Below, piece after piece: positions 17,094 through 25,997 of a stretch of 35,927 bases of DNA. Both the position numbers and the translations under genes were made by a program. The DNA lies in assembly GCA_014379965.1 (NCBI GenBank), contig JACMKU010000212.1, positions 1-35,927 on the forward strand, written 5' to 3'. The notes below the pieces were generated by a model, which searched no databases, was not told where the DNA came from, and worked only from the letters and a program-made list of their open reading frames with translations. Each line of letters begins with the position of its first letter. Positions within the stretch are counted from its first letter, which is position 1. The stretch comes from Chitinophagaceae bacterium. Its GTDB lineage: Bacteria; Bacteroidota; Bacteroidia; Chitinophagales; Chitinophagaceae.

Positions 17094-17663
17094 TCAGGAG
17101 AGATCGGCCAATTGCCTTGGTGGCTGATGAGGGATAGAGAGAATGACTGTTGCTAAAGAATTTGAGTAGTTGCTATAATTTTTTTCCATCGCTGACGAAA
17201 GAGTGGTCGCTATTCCAACCATGGTTTGATCATCATAGTCGGTTGCGACTTTCTTCACATTCGGCGCCGGTGAAGAAGGAGACTTGTCTGCCTGCCCATT
17301 ATCCTGGCCTGAATTCGCCTTTGTCAATCCTTCGTCCAGAGATTTTATCTGTTGCTTGATGTGATTCGGAATGCATTTGAATATAACAACATTGCCTTCA
17401 ATCTTTTTCTTCACATAGGTATAAGCAAGACCGTCTATCTCTATCTCACCATAATGTCGTTCGAAATCTGTGAATCTATCCTGGTAAGGAAGATTCAGCG
17501 ATACCCTGATCTCCACCAATTGTGATTCGTCATAATCGCTCTGGTCTATGCGGGTTTCGAGAATGCTGACAGCGTTTTTATTCAGTATAGAAATGACGAT
17601 ACGGTAACCGTACCAGTTAAAGAACAGGAGGAGAATAAGCAGTATCGCGGCAATCTTTTTCAC
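17094..17663 (-). CDS. Small anchored protein of unknown function, first gene of the second PAP2/barrel module (copy B)
   Basis: This 189-residue paralogue of the protein at 540-1121 is roughly half identical over the first 110 residues by eye. It has the same hydrophobic N-terminus (KKIAAILLILLLFFNWYGY) and the same blocks ETRID, DESQLVEIRV, LPYQ, FERHYGEIEIDG, YTYVKKK and KCIPNH. The C-terminal part is rich in Ser, Pro and Gln (KSPSSPAPNVKKV) and looks flexible. The start is a GTG at 17663, since the frame is closed nine codons upstream (TAA) with no ATG between. It heads a leftward set with barrel, PAP2 protein and TonB receptor. No known family is recognised and the function is unknown. 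Confidence 0.78.
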   Translation of the reverse strand: MKKIAAILLILLLFFNWYGYRIVISILNKNAVSILETRIDQSDYDESQLVEIRVSLNLPYQDRFTDFERHYGEIEIDGLAYTYVKKKIEGNVVIFKCIPNHIKQQIKSLDEGLTKANSGQDNGQADKSPSSPAPNVKKVATDYDDQTMVGIATTLSSAMEKNYSNYSNSLATVILSIPHQPPRQLADLS

Positions 17664-17715
17664 AGCTTGTGGTAAGGCAAGTTAACAATTACCATTTAAA
17701 TTCCGAAGCAATTGG

Positions 17716-19749
17716 CTATTTCACCGTAAATGTTTTCCGATCGGGGCCGATGCCGCTCAGTGTGAGCTTCTTCCATTGTTTAGGTAAGACCGATTTGATT
17801 TGCACGATTCCCTGGGGCGTGATTTCCAGTCCACCGAATCCCATCAACACACTTTGCAGAATGCCACCCGCCCCGGTCGCGAAATAAGGGTTCGTACCAC
17901 CCTTCGTCTCTGCGATTACGCGAAAAGGGGGGTTAAGGTTAGGGATGTATGCTTCTTTGAACCAATGATATGCCTTCTCTCCATTGCCAAGACGCGCATA
18001 GAGCGTAGTGAAAACTGCCTGTGTCATTGCAGGTGTGCCCTCGTTTGGTACCCTGGTTTCATAATATTCCAGGTCTTTTAATATTTGCCTTGGATCCGTG
18101 ATCTCTTTTAAAGGATAAGATAGGAGGTTAACATCCGCCTGCTTGATTCCTTCGCCCTTATATGAGGCATGCTCACTCGTCACACCATTGTCCATCCTGA
18201 GAATGGGAATATTGCCTGCCACATGCATCCAGTCCGCATCGGGAGTAATGCCAAGCACACGCGCCGCCTCGGTTGCGAATTGGAGATTTGCTTTCGCGGC
18301 GGCATTGGTGAATGCGTTGTTGTCGACATTCTCTGCCCACTCATCCGCAGCCACTACATTTTTGATATCATATTTTCCCGGCCCATTCCTTTCAACACGA
18401 CTCGCCCAGAAGTCCGCCGTCGCAGAAAGAATAGGATATCCTTTTTCTCTCAACCAGTTCTTGTCCTGGGTAACAGAATAATAATTCCATGCGGCAATAG
18501 CCACGCATCCCGTGATGTGATGTTCGAAAGGACCGCTAAGCGCCCAAACAGGCGTCTCCTCCACACCGGTGTCCGCGCTTTCCCATGGATACATTGCTCC
18601 TTTATATCCTTTGCTGAATGCGTTGCGTTTGGCCGCCTCGAGACGCTGAAACCTATATTCCATCATACTCTTTGCCAGCTCTGGGCGCATTACCAGCATG
18701 GCGGGATACATCCATAGTTCGGTATCCCAGAATACGTGACCATTATAGCCAAGACCACTCAAACCCATCGGAGAAGGAGAGAGCGCAGTGCCTTCGCGTG
18801 TGAAAGAGTATAAATGATAGAGCATGCTGTGAACATCCTGTTGTGCCTGTGCATCCCCTTCGATGGTGATATCGCTTTTCCATAATTCATCCCATGCCTT
18901 TTTATGAAAACTGATCAATCGCTCTCTTCCTTCCAGCTTAGCGAATAATGCGGAACGTTCAGCTTCATTTAATGGATCGTCGTGGTGAGCGGAGGTGATG
19001 GAGGAACCGGCAATAGAAAACCGGTATGTATCTCCAGCCTTTAGCTTACGAGAGAATTTCATGAGGTGCATGTTGTTGTCCCACATTTCATGTATTACTC
19101 GTGGTTCCTCTCCATGCTTTTCACCGAAGAGAAAGGTATTCGATGCACACATCAGGAGTTTGCCGGTAGGGCTTTTTGCTACTGAGGTGAGGAGGCTTAC
19201 CACGACGTGTGGCCGGTCGATCTCGTTGTAATAATTCTGTACATCTTTTAACGCATCCGGCGCTTCCATCACGCTAGCCCCGGTGATGTTGATGTCTTTC
19301 TTTGCGGTGATTGCGACATCCATCAATACGGTATAGGGAAGATGACGCAATGAATAATATGTATAAGTGACAGATGCTTTGTCGCCATGATTGAACCGTG
19401 TAGTGAAACTTGCGCCACGCATATCCAACTCCTGTTCGAAGCCAGAGATGTTTTTCGCATCGATTCTTTTTCCATCCACCTCGAGGTACATGTTGAGCAA
19501 ATTGAAACTTCGTAAAAAGTTACTCACCCTTCCTCTTCCATATAGATCATATGCCCCGGCAAGCACTACGTCTTTCACTTTGAATGGCTCCGCAGAGGAG
19601 ACGATCCCGATCATGCCGTTTGCCACTGTTACACCATAGTAATTGTTTGGATTGATGGCTCCGGATGAAATTTTCCAGGGGTCGGGCTGTGTTTGGGCTT
19701 CCAGGCAGAAAAAGAGGAGGAGAAGCGCGGCAATTCTTTGGAGGATCAT
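17716..19749 (-). CDS. Secreted GH65 hydrolase, kojibiose/trehalose-type
   Basis: The 677-residue protein from the ATG at 19749 has a signal peptide (MILQRIAALLLLFFCLEAQT). Upstream in-frame codons (to 19851) would bury the signal and are rejected. The (alpha/alpha)6 GH65 fold is shown by GHVFWDTELWMYPAMLVMRPELA (about 337-359) and AADEWAENVDNNAFTNAA (about 467-484). E470 is the family's general acid, and a second glutamate, E614 (VIAETKGGTNPYF), is a candidate base. Having both catalytic carboxylates points to a hydrolase rather than a phosphorylase. From memory, the same 144-residue spacing occurs in the kojibiose hydrolase of Flavobacterium johnsoniae. The substrate is therefore an alpha-glucoside (kojibiose, trehalose or similar). 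A LacI-like site lies 62 bp upstream. Confidence 0.82.
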   Translation of the reverse strand: MILQRIAALLLLFFCLEAQTQPDPWKISSGAINPNNYYGVTVANGMIGIVSSAEPFKVKDVVLAGAYDLYGRGRVSNFLRSFNLLNMYLEVDGKRIDAKNISGFEQELDMRGASFTTRFNHGDKASVTYTYYSLRHLPYTVLMDVAITAKKDINITGASVMEAPDALKDVQNYYNEIDRPHVVVSLLTSVAKSPTGKLLMCASNTFLFGEKHGEEPRVIHEMWDNNMHLMKFSRKLKAGDTYRFSIAGSSITSAHHDDPLNEAERSALFAKLEGRERLISFHKKAWDELWKSDITIEGDAQAQQDVHSMLYHLYSFTREGTALSPSPMGLSGLGYNGHVFWDTELWMYPAMLVMRPELAKSMMEYRFQRLEAAKRNAFSKGYKGAMYPWESADTGVEETPVWALSGPFEHHITGCVAIAAWNYYSVTQDKNWLREKGYPILSATADFWASRVERNGPGKYDIKNVVAADEWAENVDNNAFTNAAAKANLQFATEAARVLGITPDADWMHVAGNIPILRMDNGVTSEHASYKGEGIKQADVNLLSYPLKEITDPRQILKDLEYYETRVPNEGTPAMTQAVFTTLYARLGNGEKAYHWFKEAYIPNLNPPFRVIAETKGGTNPYFATGAGGILQSVLMGFGGLEITPQGIVQIKSVLPKQWKKLTLSGIGPDRKTFTVK

Positions 19750-19811
19750 AGTTAAGCGATTCGTTAGTAATTGAGAATAAAGATCATACATCGAATGGAT
19801 TAATCGGGATC

Positions 19812-19823
19812 CCAAACGATTGC
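19812..19823. promoter_or_regulatory. Candidate LacI-family operator upstream of the GH65 gene
   Basis: CCAAACGATTGC differs at two positions from the palindrome at 3692-3703 and keeps the central CG. It is 62 bp before the GH65 start and 166 bp before susC in the divergent region 19750-19989, so control of GH65 is more likely than of susC. Confidence 0.45.
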
Positions 19824-19922
19824 AGTTGATAATTATATTGGAAACTATCAATATTTTGTAATAAATGCAGGTTATTTACCCAAGGGGCATAAATAATTTT
19901 TGTAAACATTAAAAAAGTGTTA

Positions 19923-19947
19923 ACATTGTGTTCTCGATACACAATGT
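19923..19947. promoter_or_regulatory. Inverted repeat in the susC leader or promoter region
   Basis: ACATTGTGT (19923-19931) and its exact complement ACACAATGT (19939-19947) flank a 7-nt loop, 42 bp before the susC start. It could be an operator for an unseen regulator or a 5'-leader hairpin. It is the only strong symmetrical element near susC. Confidence 0.6.
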
Positions 19948-19989
19948 GTACTCGGGCAAACTGAATTGCTAAACACTTAATGATTGCTT

Positions 19990-22962
19990 ATGTCCTGCAC
20001 AAAACTGCTCAAGGCAAGTGTATTATTTACCTTGCTGTTGATCTCTCATCTATCGCATTCCCAAGACAAGACAATTACTGGAAGAGTTACTGATCCGAAA
20101 GACGGTTCTGGTATCGGTGGCGTAAATGTAACACCAAAAGGAAGTACCGGTGGTGTTCAAACGGCTGCTGATGGTAGTTATCGCATTAGTATCGCTCCAT
20201 CTGTTAATGTACTTATTTTTTCATCCGCAGGGTTCACGCGCCAGGAAGTAAATATTGCTGGCAGGTCTACGGTTGATGTAACTCTTGCAATCAACAGTAC
20301 TTCTCTTGGAGAAGTGGTGGTGATCGGTTACGGCACTGCCCGCAAGCGAGATGTTACCGGTTCGGTATCGAAGATTGGCGAGAAGGATCTCAACCAGGGT
20401 CCCATTACCAATCCACTCCAGCAGATTGCAGGAAGGGCCGCCGGTGTTTCTATCACGCAGGTGGGAAGTGAGCCCGGTGTCGCTCCCAGTGTGCGTATCC
20501 GCGGTATCACATCTCTCGGCGGTGGCAATGATCCACTCGTTGTAGTTGATGGAATCCAGGGTAACCTTGACCTGTTGAACCAGGTACCTCCAAGCGAAAT
20601 TGAATCAGTAGATATCCTCAAGGATGCATCTGCCACTGCCATTTATGGTTCACGTGGTGCACCAGGTGTTATTATAATCACTACAAAGAAAGGAAGAGCC
20701 GGCAGGTCCACACTTGAATATAGTGGTACTGCTGCAGTAGAGACCATCGCTAAGAAATATGAAATGCTGGATGCTGCAGAATGGAGAGCCGCTGCTGCTC
20801 AGCGGGGTATTACCGGCGCTGATTATGGCGGTAATACTGACTGGTTTGACCTTATGTCCCGCAATGGATATACTCAAAACCATACCATTGCCTTCGGCGG
20901 AGGCGCGAATGATTTCAGCTACCGTGCTTCTCTTACGGCTATCCTCCAGGACGGCTTACTCATCAATTCCGGATTGAAGAATTATATCGGCCGAATACAG
21001 GCCACACAACGGGCACTTAACGACCGGCTCGCACTTACCTTCAATGTTAATACGGGTATTGTAAAGAATAAATGGAACGGTCCGGGAAATATTCCGAATG
21101 CTCTTCAGAGGAGACCTACCGACCCCGTTTATTATAAGAATACAGCGGGCCAGGATAGCGCCTACTTTACCGATCCTAATGCATTTGCATACACTAATCC
21201 CTATGCCCGCTCGGTAGAAATGATCGATGGCACAGAATCGAATAGTTTGTTTGGAAGTTTGAAAGCGGACCTTGAAATCGTTAAGGGATTGACTGCAGGA
21301 TTCTTCGGATCCTGGAGGAAATTGAACGGTCTCTATGGTTCATATGCCTCAGCGCGCACCACGCGTCCTGACGCTATCCAGCACAAAGGCATTGCGCAGC
21401 GAAATACAAATACTACCAATGAGCGCCTCATGGACCTGAGTCTTAATTATAAGAAGGTACTCAAAGGACATACTTTCGATGTCATAGGTGTATATGAGTG
21501 GCAAAAGGCGATCTACGAGGGATTCGCTGCATCGGGCCGGGGGTTTGTCAACGATCTTCTCACGTTCAATTCACTCCAGTCAGCAGACCTTACTAAGGCC
21601 GCTTCTGGTGATATCACTTCTTATAAGAATGACCGCACCATTGTTTCATTCCTGGGTCGTGTCAACTATAACTTCCTTAACAAGTACTTCTTAACGGCAA
21701 GCTTCCGTCGGGATGGCTCTTCCGTCTTCGGTGAGAATCATAAGTGGGGTAATTTCCCAGCTGTATCTGCGGCATGGAAGATTTCCGGCGAAGACTTCAT
21801 GCGCGATCAGCAGATTTTCGATGACTTGAAATTGAGAGTAGGCTACGGTGTTACCGGTAATCAGCAAGGGCTCGGTGCACTGAACTCCGTATTACTTGTT
21901 GGACCAAATGGTACTACGTTCTTTGGCGGCCAGTTGATCCCCGACTTCACTATCAGCCAGAATGAGAACAAAGATCTCCGCTGGGAGACTAAGAAGATGT
22001 CGAACATCGGTTTGGACTTCGCATTGTTGAAGAACAGGCTGACGGGTACGCTCGATTACTACCAGGGCAAGACCGAGGACCTATTGTTTGACTATACTGT
22101 ACCGCAGCCGCCGTATCCATTTGGAACGATCAAAGCGAACGTTGGAACTATCATGAATACCGGTTTCGAAGCAACGTTATCATACCAGCTTATTCAAAGC
22201 AACGACCTGAATGTAACACTGGCTGGTAATTTCACAACCAATAAGAATGAGGTACAGGAATTGAGCGGAACCTTGAACGGCGTTCCGTTGAAGACTGACA
22301 CCGTACGCTGGGGTGGTGGCGGAACAACTGGTGTAGCTTCGACCAACAACGGTATCTCCTATCTCATCAAAGGTCAACCGATCGGTACATTCTTCCTCTT
22401 CAAACATGCGGGAGTAGATGCAAACGGCAACCAATTGATTGAAGATCTAAATAAGAATGGTGTGATTGATGATAACGACCGCAGCCCGGACCGCTACATC
22501 GCTGGCCAGGCGCTGCCTAAGTTTACCTATGCTTTCACTCCTTCTATGAACTATAAGAATTTCGACATGGGAATGCTATGGCGTGGTGCTTATGGTCACA
22601 AGATATATAATGCAAGAAAGGCTACGCTTAGTGCCCTTGCACAGTTGGGACAACAAAACGTGTTGAAGGATGCCCTCGCAGGCAACATCAACAACATCGA
22701 TTACGCATCCGATTACTGGCTCGAAGATGGTTCCTTCCTCCGCCTGGAGCAACTGACCGTGGGATACCGTTTCCCTATTGACAATAAATATCTTAGTGGC
22801 ATCCGGGTTTCCCTGACGGGCAACAACCTGGCGGTATTTAGCGATTATAGTGGTATCGATCCTGAATTACGCGCAGATGGCGGAAATGGTTTCGGTATCG
22901 ATGGTGGTATTTATCCCCGCACAAGGAGTTTCGCGGTAGGACTTAATGTAATTTTTAAATAA
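19990..22962 (+). CDS. susC: SusC-like TonB-dependent transporter, probable beta-1,4-galactan oligosaccharide importer
   Basis: The 990-residue protein runs from the ATG at 19990; a TTG two codons upstream is less likely. It has a signal peptide (to about HLSHSQ), then a carboxypeptidase-D-like regulatory domain (ITGRVTDPKDGSGIGGVNVTPKG, about 28-105). The SusC TonB-proximal motif VVVIGYGTARKRDVTGSVS comes next, then a plug (VRIRGITSLGGGNDPLVVVDGIQGN, DILKDASATAIYGSRGAPGVIIITTKKG) and a long barrel ending in FAVGLNVIFK. It forms the outer-membrane channel with SusD, encoded 18 bp downstream. The GH53 and GH2 genes that follow indicate galactan oligosaccharides as cargo. This is inferred from context. 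No dedicated regulator gene adjoins. Confidence 0.93.
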   Translation: MSCTKLLKASVLFTLLLISHLSHSQDKTITGRVTDPKDGSGIGGVNVTPKGSTGGVQTAADGSYRISIAPSVNVLIFSSAGFTRQEVNIAGRSTVDVTLAINSTSLGEVVVIGYGTARKRDVTGSVSKIGEKDLNQGPITNPLQQIAGRAAGVSITQVGSEPGVAPSVRIRGITSLGGGNDPLVVVDGIQGNLDLLNQVPPSEIESVDILKDASATAIYGSRGAPGVIIITTKKGRAGRSTLEYSGTAAVETIAKKYEMLDAAEWRAAAAQRGITGADYGGNTDWFDLMSRNGYTQNHTIAFGGGANDFSYRASLTAILQDGLLINSGLKNYIGRIQATQRALNDRLALTFNVNTGIVKNKWNGPGNIPNALQRRPTDPVYYKNTAGQDSAYFTDPNAFAYTNPYARSVEMIDGTESNSLFGSLKADLEIVKGLTAGFFGSWRKLNGLYGSYASARTTRPDAIQHKGIAQRNTNTTNERLMDLSLNYKKVLKGHTFDVIGVYEWQKAIYEGFAASGRGFVNDLLTFNSLQSADLTKAASGDITSYKNDRTIVSFLGRVNYNFLNKYFLTASFRRDGSSVFGENHKWGNFPAVSAAWKISGEDFMRDQQIFDDLKLRVGYGVTGNQQGLGALNSVLLVGPNGTTFFGGQLIPDFTISQNENKDLRWETKKMSNIGLDFALLKNRLTGTLDYYQGKTEDLLFDYTVPQPPYPFGTIKANVGTIMNTGFEATLSYQLIQSNDLNVTLAGNFTTNKNEVQELSGTLNGVPLKTDTVRWGGGGTTGVASTNNGISYLIKGQPIGTFFLFKHAGVDANGNQLIEDLNKNGVIDDNDRSPDRYIAGQALPKFTYAFTPSMNYKNFDMGMLWRGAYGHKIYNARKATLSALAQLGQQNVLKDALAGNINNIDYASDYWLEDGSFLRLEQLTVGYRFPIDNKYLSGIRVSLTGNNLAVFSDYSGIDPELRADGGNGFGIDGGIYPRTRSFAVGLNVIFK

Positions 22963-22980
22963 TCATTTAACGACTTCTAT

Positions 22981-24444
22981 ATGAAAAAGCTTGTTTCTTT
23001 TCTAACAGTGATTGCCATAATTGCGGGAAGCTGTACAAAGCTCGACGAAGGCATCTATGACAGGCAGGTAGCAGATGATTTTTATTCTACCCCAGCCGGC
23101 ATTAATGCTGCACTGGCAAACATTTATAACGAGATCCGTGGCGACTGGAACGGAAAGGGTTATGCGGGAGCCGATCGGGGATGGTATGACCTAAACGAGA
23201 CCAACACGGACGAAATGATGATCCCTACTCGTTCCGATGGTGCATGGTCCGATAACGGCATCTGGAGACAGATGTACCTGCATCAGTGGACCGCTTCACA
23301 GGAGTTCATGAACAATACCTGGAACTGGCTTTACAGGAGCGTGTTCAAATCTAACCTCGCAGTTGATCTTCTTACAAAGGCTAACGCCGATCCAGGAAGA
23401 ATTGCTGAAGCGAGAGTGACCAGGGCATTCTTCTATTATATGCTGATGGACGGATGGGGAAGTGTTCCGTTTTACACTCAAAACAACCTGACTATCGACC
23501 AGATCCCACAAGCTACGCGCCAGCAGATCTTCGACTTCATCGTCACCGAGTTAACACAGAGCGTCGATAAATTATCACCAACTAAGGGTGGGGAATTTTA
23601 TAGCCGCTTCAACAAGTGGGCTGGATATGCATTTCTCGCGAAGGTGTACTTAAATGCACAGGTGTATACAGGTACTCCAAAGTGGACAGAGGCAATAGCA
23701 GCATGTGATAAGATTATCAATGAAGGTGGATTTAGTCTCGAGTCTGCAGCTAACTACTGGTCAATGTTCCGTGATGGCGCTGCCGCTTCAAATGAAGTCA
23801 TCTGGGCGATATATGTAGACGGATCTAAAGCCCCAAGAAATATCATTGGGATCCGTAGCCTTCATGGTCCACACGGAAATGCTACCATCGGCATTAGCAC
23901 ATGGAATGGCGCCACAGCTCACCAGGATTTCGTGAATAAGTATGATAACACAGATATGCGTAAAGCGCAATGGGCGGTCGGTCCTCAGCCCGGTGGTGTT
24001 AACTACCAGTTGAACATTAGTTCCGTTACCTCTGCAGGTATACAGGAGGGAGCTCGCAACATAAAGTATTTTCCTGTTCCTCCGTATGACGGTGGTACTG
24101 CGTCTAACGATTTCGTCGTATATCGCTATGCTGATATCCTTCTCATGAAAGCAGAGGCGTTAAGAAGAACGAGTGCTTCAGGAGCCAAGGCCCTGGTTGA
24201 CCAGATTCGCCTTCGCGCCGGTTTGCTTGCACTTGCAGGGGAACCAACACTTATCGATATTTATGATGAACGAGGCCGTGAGTTCGCATGGGAAGGTCAC
24301 CGCCGGATCGATATGATCCGCTTTGGAACTTTCTTGCAAGGCCACGATTTCAAGGGAGTGAGCACCAGTAAGTATTTGCTGTTCCCAATTCCGGGTCCTG
24401 CCATCTCAGCGAACCCGACATTAATTCAAAACCCAGGTTATTAA
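22981..24444 (+). CDS. susD: SusD-like glycan-binding lipoprotein
   Basis: The 487-residue lipoprotein has a signal ending in IAGSC (Cys18). It is of typical SusD length, and TPR-like helices frame the binding face. Recognisable elements are the N-terminal FYSTPAGINAALANIYNEIRG, the middle ARVTRAFFYYMLMDGWGSVPFYT (RAFFYY-L---G-VP), and the C-terminal YRYADILLMKAEALRR and ERGREFAWEGHRRIDMIRFGTFL blocks. It caps the SusC barrel at the cell surface and captures the oligosaccharide. It is 18 bp from susC and 18 bp from the next gene, so it lies in the middle of an operon. Confidence 0.95.
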   Translation: MKKLVSFLTVIAIIAGSCTKLDEGIYDRQVADDFYSTPAGINAALANIYNEIRGDWNGKGYAGADRGWYDLNETNTDEMMIPTRSDGAWSDNGIWRQMYLHQWTASQEFMNNTWNWLYRSVFKSNLAVDLLTKANADPGRIAEARVTRAFFYYMLMDGWGSVPFYTQNNLTIDQIPQATRQQIFDFIVTELTQSVDKLSPTKGGEFYSRFNKWAGYAFLAKVYLNAQVYTGTPKWTEAIAACDKIINEGGFSLESAANYWSMFRDGAAASNEVIWAIYVDGSKAPRNIIGIRSLHGPHGNATIGISTWNGATAHQDFVNKYDNTDMRKAQWAVGPQPGGVNYQLNISSVTSAGIQEGARNIKYFPVPPYDGGTASNDFVVYRYADILLMKAEALRRTSASGAKALVDQIRLRAGLLALAGEPTLIDIYDERGREFAWEGHRRIDMIRFGTFLQGHDFKGVSTSKYLLFPIPGPAISANPTLIQNPGY

Positions 24445-24462
24445 TTATAAAACAAGCTTGCA

Positions 24463-25926
24463 ATGAAAAAGCTATTAACTGTTTCCTCTTTATTAAGCGT
24501 GCTGTTGGCACTGGTCCTCTGGAGCTGTAAAAAGGACGATAGCATGAATCCTTCTATCGAAGGTCTGGCGATCGACAATTACGACATCATCCAGTTGACA
24601 AACGACAACCCGGATGTTCCAGTCTATATTTCCTTCAATGATGATGTAGAAATCGACAGCGTAAGCATCAGGATATTTCCTTTAAATGGAACGTCACCTG
24701 TTGCCAGCAATGCTATCCGCAACTTCATCCATAGCTCTACAGGCAGAACGCTTGTGAAGACGCCTTTTCCTTTCCCAGGCGCAGGCGGACCTACGGGTGT
24801 GTATACAATTGAATACACCATCACTGATAAAAAAGGAAAAACATCTACCCAATCATACAATGTTCATATCCTGAACAATAAGATCCAGAATCTTTGCACT
24901 TTCCCAAGTCTGCCTCTTCCTGCTGGTAAGAATGTATGGGTAAGAGTAACCTCTACGCAACCCATCGCTCCGACAGAGCATGTGTATGTGACTGGGAGCT
25001 TCGAGCAGGCTAATGGTGGCGCCGGTGATTGGACGGGCGGTGTGACTACTTTCAGATTAAACAGGGTTGGAACAAGCAACCAATGTTTTTATATCGCACT
25101 AAATCTAACTGGTGCTAATGAATTCAAGTTTACACTTGGCGATTGGGGCAGGGAGGCGCTTGGCAATACAGGGCAGACTCCGCCTAACTCAACCTGGAAT
25201 AGCCAGGCTACACAAGATTTTATCATTTACAACTGGAGGACGAAACCAGTCGTGAACCAGACTATACCACAGGTTTTACCAGCTCAGGGCATCGCCACTG
25301 GTAACATGTCTGTAATCGCCGATGTTGGTAACAACAACGATGTTTTGAAATATTACCTTGTTCAAAAAGGTGGTAATCTCGCCGACAAGAGCAGACCAAT
25401 GTATAGGATCATGAATGGTGCTACTGGCACCAACCAGCTCATTGGCTCAGTTCCGAAAAGCACGACCGTTGAATACATCATTGTAAGGGATAATGCGGGT
25501 GTAGTAAAGAAAGGTGTGAACGCTTGGGGTTTCGAAGTAGCCGCCAAGTGGGATGGCATTACGAACCCTGTAAGGATCACTACACCATTCTTTGAAGGAG
25601 ATGCAGGCATCATGTCCGTGCCGGCAGCGCTGCATATTGTAGGTGGAGCGACTCCTAACGGATGGAACAATCCAACAACTCCCGCTCAGAAATTTACGCT
25701 GGTATCTCCAGGAAAATTCGAGATAGCGAGTCTCGCATTGACATCGGGCCAGGCCTATTTATTATTGCCAATTGCTGGCGGATGGGATCCTAAGTATGGT
25801 GGAAATGGAAAATTAGGTGGAGATATCATACCGCAGGGACCAGACGTTCCCTCACCGGATGTGAATGGCAACTATAAGATCACAGTTGATTTTACCACGG
25901 GTAAGTACACGCTGGTTAAATTATAA
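24463..25926 (+). CDS. SusE/SusF-like surface glycan-binding lipoprotein
   Basis: The 487-residue lipoprotein (signal ending LVLWSC, Cys22) is followed by KKDD, a lysine/aspartate-rich start common in exported Bacteroidota lipoproteins. It reads as a chain of beta-sandwich domains: an Ig-like domain (about 30-140), a carbohydrate-binding-like domain (about 150-250, HVYVTGSFEQANGGAGDWTGG...FKFTLGDWG), a middle domain (about 260-370), and a C-terminal SusE/F-type starch-binding-like domain (LHIVGGATPNGWNN...PIAGGWDPKYG). The role is to bind glycan at the surface next to SusCD. Its third place in the operon matches surface glycan-binding proteins of other galactan loci. The family binds starch in Sus, but here the galactanases downstream suggest galactan. 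Confidence 0.82.
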   Translation: MKKLLTVSSLLSVLLALVLWSCKKDDSMNPSIEGLAIDNYDIIQLTNDNPDVPVYISFNDDVEIDSVSIRIFPLNGTSPVASNAIRNFIHSSTGRTLVKTPFPFPGAGGPTGVYTIEYTITDKKGKTSTQSYNVHILNNKIQNLCTFPSLPLPAGKNVWVRVTSTQPIAPTEHVYVTGSFEQANGGAGDWTGGVTTFRLNRVGTSNQCFYIALNLTGANEFKFTLGDWGREALGNTGQTPPNSTWNSQATQDFIIYNWRTKPVVNQTIPQVLPAQGIATGNMSVIADVGNNNDVLKYYLVQKGGNLADKSRPMYRIMNGATGTNQLIGSVPKSTTVEYIIVRDNAGVVKKGVNAWGFEVAAKWDGITNPVRITTPFFEGDAGIMSVPAALHIVGGATPNGWNNPTTPAQKFTLVSPGKFEIASLALTSGQAYLLLPIAGGWDPKYGGNGKLGGDIIPQGPDVPSPDVNGNYKITVDFTTGKYTLVKL

Positions 25927-25947
25927 AGATATGAATGGTTAATAGGT

Positions 25948-25980
25948 AGCCCTGGGTATGATGCCCGGGGCTCTTTTTTT
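25948..25980 (+). terminator. Intrinsic terminator after susCDE
   Basis: The stem AGCCCTGGG (25948-25956) pairs with CCCGGGGCT (25964-25972) over nine pairs including one G-T wobble, followed by C and seven or more T. It separates the susCDE transcript from the glycoside hydrolase genes downstream. Confidence 0.85.
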
Positions 25981-25997
25981 GGCTGACGCTTGACAGT

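Noticed and set aside
19750..19851. Upstream extension of the GH65 gene
   Set aside because: It would bury the signal peptide and covers the candidate operator; the ATG at 19749 is better.
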